Origin: Dermanyssus gallinae
Lineage: Eukaryota; Arthropoda; Arachnida; Mesostigmata; Dermanyssidae
Length of the DNA: 64,000 nt
Assembly: GCA_003439945.1 (NCBI GenBank)
Contig: QVRM01006598.1
Coordinates: forward strand, 677,501-741,500
Reading direction: 5' to 3'
Shown here one piece after another: positions 60,678 through 64,000 of the stretch (position 1 is the stretch's first letter; each line of letters opens with the position of its first letter). The notes under the pieces were generated by a model that was given only the letters and a program-made list of their open reading frames with translations, did not search any database and was not told the origin of the DNA. The translations under genes and the position numbers were made by a program.

Positions 60678-61673
60678 TTATTCATGAATATCTATTTTGT
60701 CCCCTTCAAAGTAATCCCCATGAGATATTATACACTTGTGCCAACGGTTTTTCCAATCTTCGAAGCACTTCAAAAAACCATTTTTTTTTATCTTGTTCAG
60801 CTCCTCCTTCGATGCCGTCTTTATCTCGTCAAGCGTAGCGTAACGTCGTCCTTTCATGGGCCTCATCAGTTTAGGGAACAAGAAAAAGTCACAGGAGGCC
60901 AGATCTGGGGAATCCGGTGGCTGCGGCATCATTAGTGTGTTGTTTTTTGCCAAAAACTCGCGCACAAGCAACGATGTGTGAGCAGGGGCGTTATCGTGGT
61001 GCAAAAGCCAATTTTTGTTCTTCCACAAATCCGGGCGTTTCTGGCGGATTGCTTCGCGCAAATTGCGCATAACTTGCAGGTAATATTCCTTATTGACCGT
61101 TCTACCCTGTGGCAAGAACTCATGATGCACCACGCCCCTGCAATCGAAGAAAACTGTCAGCAAAACTTTCACATTCGACCGAACTTGGCGCGCTTTTTTC
61201 GGTCTTGGTTCGTGCGGCAGCTTCCATTGAGATGATTGAGCTTTGGTTTCTACGTCATAACCATAAACCCACGATTCGTCACCAGTTATGACCCTCTGGA
61301 GCAAATTTGGGTCGTCGCGGACAGAGTCCAACATCTCATTAGCAATGTTCATGCGATGCTGTTTTTGGTCGCAATTGAGCAATTTTGGTACGAATTTCGC
61401 GGCGACCCGTCTCATGCCCAAATCATTGATAAAAATCGAATGGCACGAGCCAATCGATATGTTTAGGTCCTCAGCAACTTCTCTAACGGTGATTCGACGA
61501 TTGGCCAATATCATTTTCTCCACTTCATTAATTTTTTCGTCTGTTGTTGAAGTGCTCGGGCGTCCGGCACGCTCTTCGTCGTTCACATCTTCTCGGCCTT
61601 CTGAGAACATTTTGTACCACCGATAAACGTTGCTTCGGTCCAAGGTAGCTTCTCCGTATGCCACAGTCAACAT
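60678..61673 (-). CDS. Mariner transposase, DD34D
   Basis: This 331-codon frame is uninterrupted from ATG to stop. It cuts and pastes mariner DNA at TA sites in the nucleus. Residues 17-42 hold YRWYKMFSEGRED and GRPST, the end of the first helix-turn-helix and the GRP linker. Residues 61-81 (ITVREVAEDLNISIGS) form the second. The catalytic triad is D132 (TGDESWVYGYD), D227 (HHDNAPAH) and D262 (SPDLASCDFFLF), with exactly 34 residues between the last two. The C-terminus (CFEDWKNRWHKC...GDYFEGDK) is complete. Upstream of the ATG, 17 more in-frame codons (CIKFCVKNEIKCADAFR) match the family N-terminus and end at TAA (61725-61727), so the true start is lost and part of the first DNA-binding helix may be missing. 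All catalytic residues look intact, and ORF preservation implies a young insertion. Confidence 0.92.
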   Translation of the reverse strand: MLTVAYGEATLDRSNVYRWYKMFSEGREDVNDEERAGRPSTSTTDEKINEVEKMILANRRITVREVAEDLNISIGSCHSIFINDLGMRRVAAKFVPKLLNCDQKQHRMNIANEMLDSVRDDPNLLQRVITGDESWVYGYDVETKAQSSQWKLPHEPRPKKARQVRSNVKVLLTVFFDCRGVVHHEFLPQGRTVNKEYYLQVMRNLREAIRQKRPDLWKNKNWLLHHDNAPAHTSLLVREFLAKNNTLMMPQPPDSPDLASCDFFLFPKLMRPMKGRRYATLDEIKTASKEELNKIKKNGFLKCFEDWKNRWHKCIISHGDYFEGDKIDIHE

Positions 61674-61769
61674 TCGGAATGCATCCGCGCACTTAATTTC
61701 GTTTTTTACACAAAATTTGATACATTATATATAATATAGATAATCATAAATCAAAAATAACTTCATGCG

Positions 61770-61900
61770 AGCTTTTTATATTAGAGTGCACTAAAAATTT
61801 CGTTGGTGCGGGGGTACTTGGACACACTGTATATATATATATATGTATCTGTTTTTTATTAGAGTGCTAAAATTCGTTGTGTGGGGTATATCGTTGATAT
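61770..61900. repeat. Imperfect direct repeat beside mariner
   Basis: TTTTTATATTAGAGTGCACT...CGTTGGTGCGGGG (about 61774-61820) is echoed by TTTTTTATTAGAGTGCT...CGTTGTGTGGGG (about 61852-61888), separated by (TA)n. Confidence 0.7.
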
Positions 61901-62401
61901 ACGCGCTATGTGTCAACCGCTTCCCAAACGGGAGCTTGTCATTTTACTGCTGCTGCTGCTGATAGTGGTGGCGTCCATCGGCGGGTGGCATACGCACGTG
62001 AAGTAGTGCGAGAGAAAAAAGACTGATTGTGGGAACATCCACATAATCCGAACAAAGTTGCCGTCTTTAGCTGGACAGACTAGACGCTGCACTCAAGCAG
62101 ACAGCCACCGACGTGGTGACAGCTTGCACAGGTATAAATCAACGAGTAAAAAGCTGTTGCTAGCCCACCAGCAACAGCTGATTAAGACAAAACGAAACAT
62201 CGCCGGAGCAGCAACAATAACAACGGTAACAGCTAATAGAACACGGAGAAAGCGACACCGGCGACATAACATAATGATAATCTCGCTGGCATTAGATAAT
62301 ATCGGCATAGATGTTTGTATATAGATGTATATACCTGTATTTATTTGGAACCTAGGCGTTGTAGAACTGCAATTGCGTATGCCAACTAAAAGTTAAATCT
62401 G

Positions 62402-62436
<35 letters not shown>

Positions 62437-62999
62437 CATACGCATCTGTACATATACACATATGTGCATATATATACATGTGACACACATATACGCGTAC
62501 GTATGTATACACATATAAATAATGTGTCTCATTATGACAGTATCGCAGCGTTGTCTGGCACATACAAGCGTGTCGCCACTTTAGCGGGGGGGGGGGGGGG
62601 CGGGACGGATAGATCCACATCGCGAATAGATGGGGTTGGGGGGAGACCGTGTGGTAGGAGAATCGTGGTGGGGATGGGGTGCGGTTTACTTGCGGAGGGG
62701 GATTCAACGACCTTGGCTCTTTGTTTTCGTCACCAGCGCTACTGAGCAAGTTCGGCGCCATCTGGCGATATAGCACAGGCTGGTCTTCTCCTACTCCTAC
62801 AACGACGACAACGACAACGACGATGACGGCGACGATGACGCCGCTACCAGCAGCCGCATTTACTGGTATTGTTTCACATCAGACAGAACGTCCACCACTA
62901 GGCGCTCGCTAGCACCGTTGTGGCTTCGGAAACCGTTTCGGTCCGGCACCGTAGTTACCCGGCTGACCCTGCTTGATGACACCATCGTCGCCAACAGGA
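61900..62999. other. Spacer
   Basis: (TA)n at 62402-62433 and a 15-G run at 62586-62600. Short frames (62058-62324, 62464-62745 plus) have no motif. Confidence 0.45.
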
Positions 63000-63485
63000 A
63001 CACCGACAACAACAACAACGACAACAACAACAATAACAACAACAACAACAAAAGCACACGCAGCACAGCAACAACAACAACCACCAAAGCAACAACAACA
63101 ACAACAACAAAACACCCGCAGCACTAGCAACAATCACAACCACAAAGCAACAGAAACAACAACAACAACAAAAGCAGGACCAGCAACAGCAACAACGAAA
63201 GCAGCACTAGCAACAAAGCAGCACTAGCAACAACAACAACCACACAAGCAACAGAAACAACAACAATCAAAGCAGCAGCAGCAACAACAACAACAACAAC
63301 AGGAACAACAACCAAAGCAGCAACAACAACAACAACAGGAATAACAACCAAAGCAGCAGCAACAACAACAACCAAAGTAACAACAGAAGCCACAACAGCA
63401 GCAACAACAACGACACCAACTGCTACTGATGCTACCACTGTCCTTGTGAATGGTGTCTCACTGTTGTTGTTGTTGTTGTTGTTGC
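63000..63485. repeat. CAA/CAG block ending in inverted GTT run
   Basis: About 420 bp of CAA with CAG and AAAGCA interruptions. It contains a loose higher-order module (AGCAACAACAACAACAAC.GGAATAACAACCAAAGCAGC-like). Then (GTT)7 at 63463-63483 is able to pair back with the CAA runs. Confidence 0.88.
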
Positions 63486-63633
63486 TGTGCGCAATGGTGG
63501 TTCGCCACTCATCAAAAGAAATGCTAGAAGTACCCTAGTAATAACAACCACTGCAGTAAGCAGGGATGAACGCACGCGGCATAGCATTTAGCAATATGGC
63601 TGTTATATGTCAGGCTACAGATCGCTTCCGTGG

Positions 63634-63688
<55 letters not shown>

Positions 63689-64000
63689 TGTATAATATAC
63701 TGCTATGAGATGACTTTAAACTGAATACGTGATATTGTAATAGTCGGAAGAGCACTGTGTATACTCGGTAATTAATTTTTAAGCGATCTATCTTGCATCT
63801 CATATGAGATCGCGACGACGCGCTTTCCTGATTAAAGAGGGCTTTCTTAGTTACTCACTCAGCAATATACTTCTCGTGAGTATTTGTCTTACTTGAAAAA
63901 CTTAAAGTTAACTTAAAGTTTCACAATGTCCTAAAAGACGGAGCATTTATCACAGGTATATGTAAAAATTAATAATTTAAGAACTGCTGAGAAGACATCC
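63486..64000. other. Terminal spacer with (TA)n
   Basis: (TA)22 at 63638-63682. Otherwise no gene recognised. Confidence 0.5.

Larger units (their letters stand above)
60624..61724 (-). mobile_element. Mariner element, 3' end intact, 5' end missing
   Basis: The 3' inverted repeat starts at 60624 directly after TA (60622-60623). That TA is the last unit of a (TA)n array, the expected target. Transposase homology runs to 61724, where the frame meets a stop and TA-rich DNA. No matching 5' inverted repeat is seen up to 61900. Without it the copy cannot move itself, though its enzyme might act on others if made. Confidence 0.85.

Noticed and set aside
60405..60935. 176-codon plus-strand ORF
   Set aside because: Runs through a tandem duplicate, (TA)n and the antisense of the mariner transposase.

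Overview
The window looks like non-coding, repeat-dense nuclear DNA from an animal, most likely an arthropod. A mite or other arachnid would fit, but nothing here proves it. There are no operons, rRNAs, CRISPR arrays or long multi-domain ORFs. Instead there are more than 50 (TA)n arrays, long CAA/CAG and GTT/GCT trinucleotide blocks, several minisatellites, eroded transposons and retrotransposons, and short tRNA-like SINE pieces. Most long ORFs are (TA)n read as Ile-Tyr repeats or trinucleotide repeats read as poly-Val, Thr, Leu or Asn.

The best coding feature is a DD34D mariner transposase on the minus strand (60678-61673). Its 331-codon frame is open and it keeps its 3' inverted repeat at 60624. 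The homologous frame continues upstream to 61724, where a stop and TA-rich DNA replace the start and the 5' inverted repeat. Older mariner relics lie at 44851-45760 (+), 52440-52725 (+), 53016-53330 (-) and 56640-57530 (+). Non-LTR reverse-transcriptase relics lie at 7040-7560 (+), 34740-35810 (-, perhaps on to 36240) and 38560-39170 (-). A BEL/Pao-like integrase scrap is at 55690-55880 (+).

Layout. 1-5.6 kb: GTT and CAA blocks, a GC-rich block, and a SINE with a perfect 15-bp target-site duplication. 5.6-14.4 kb: AT-rich DNA, a LINE relic, a foldback element and (TA)n. 14.4-17.7 kb: a 31-bp minisatellite, CAA blocks, a 21-bp minisatellite and a 78-bp triplicate. 18-24 kb: SINE copies, a dispersed ~300-bp duplicate pair, tRNA-like units and an (AAT)50 array. 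24-33 kb: a 23-bp minisatellite, GC-rich unrecognised DNA, and CAA/GTT blocks. 33-42 kb: minus-strand LINE relics between (TA)n arrays, and a large palindrome. 42-50 kb: an old mariner and GTT blocks. 50-64 kb: further mariner relics, the integrase scrap, a perfect 65-bp snapback palindrome, the well-preserved mariner, and a terminal CAA block.

Host coding content is uncertain. Three short plus-strand segments have good splice or start context and compatible phase: possible first exons ending at 9384 and 23757, and an 86-bp internal exon at 34069-34154. If real, much of the window could be the 5' intronic part of one plus-strand gene with alternative first exons. This is inference and needs RNA evidence.
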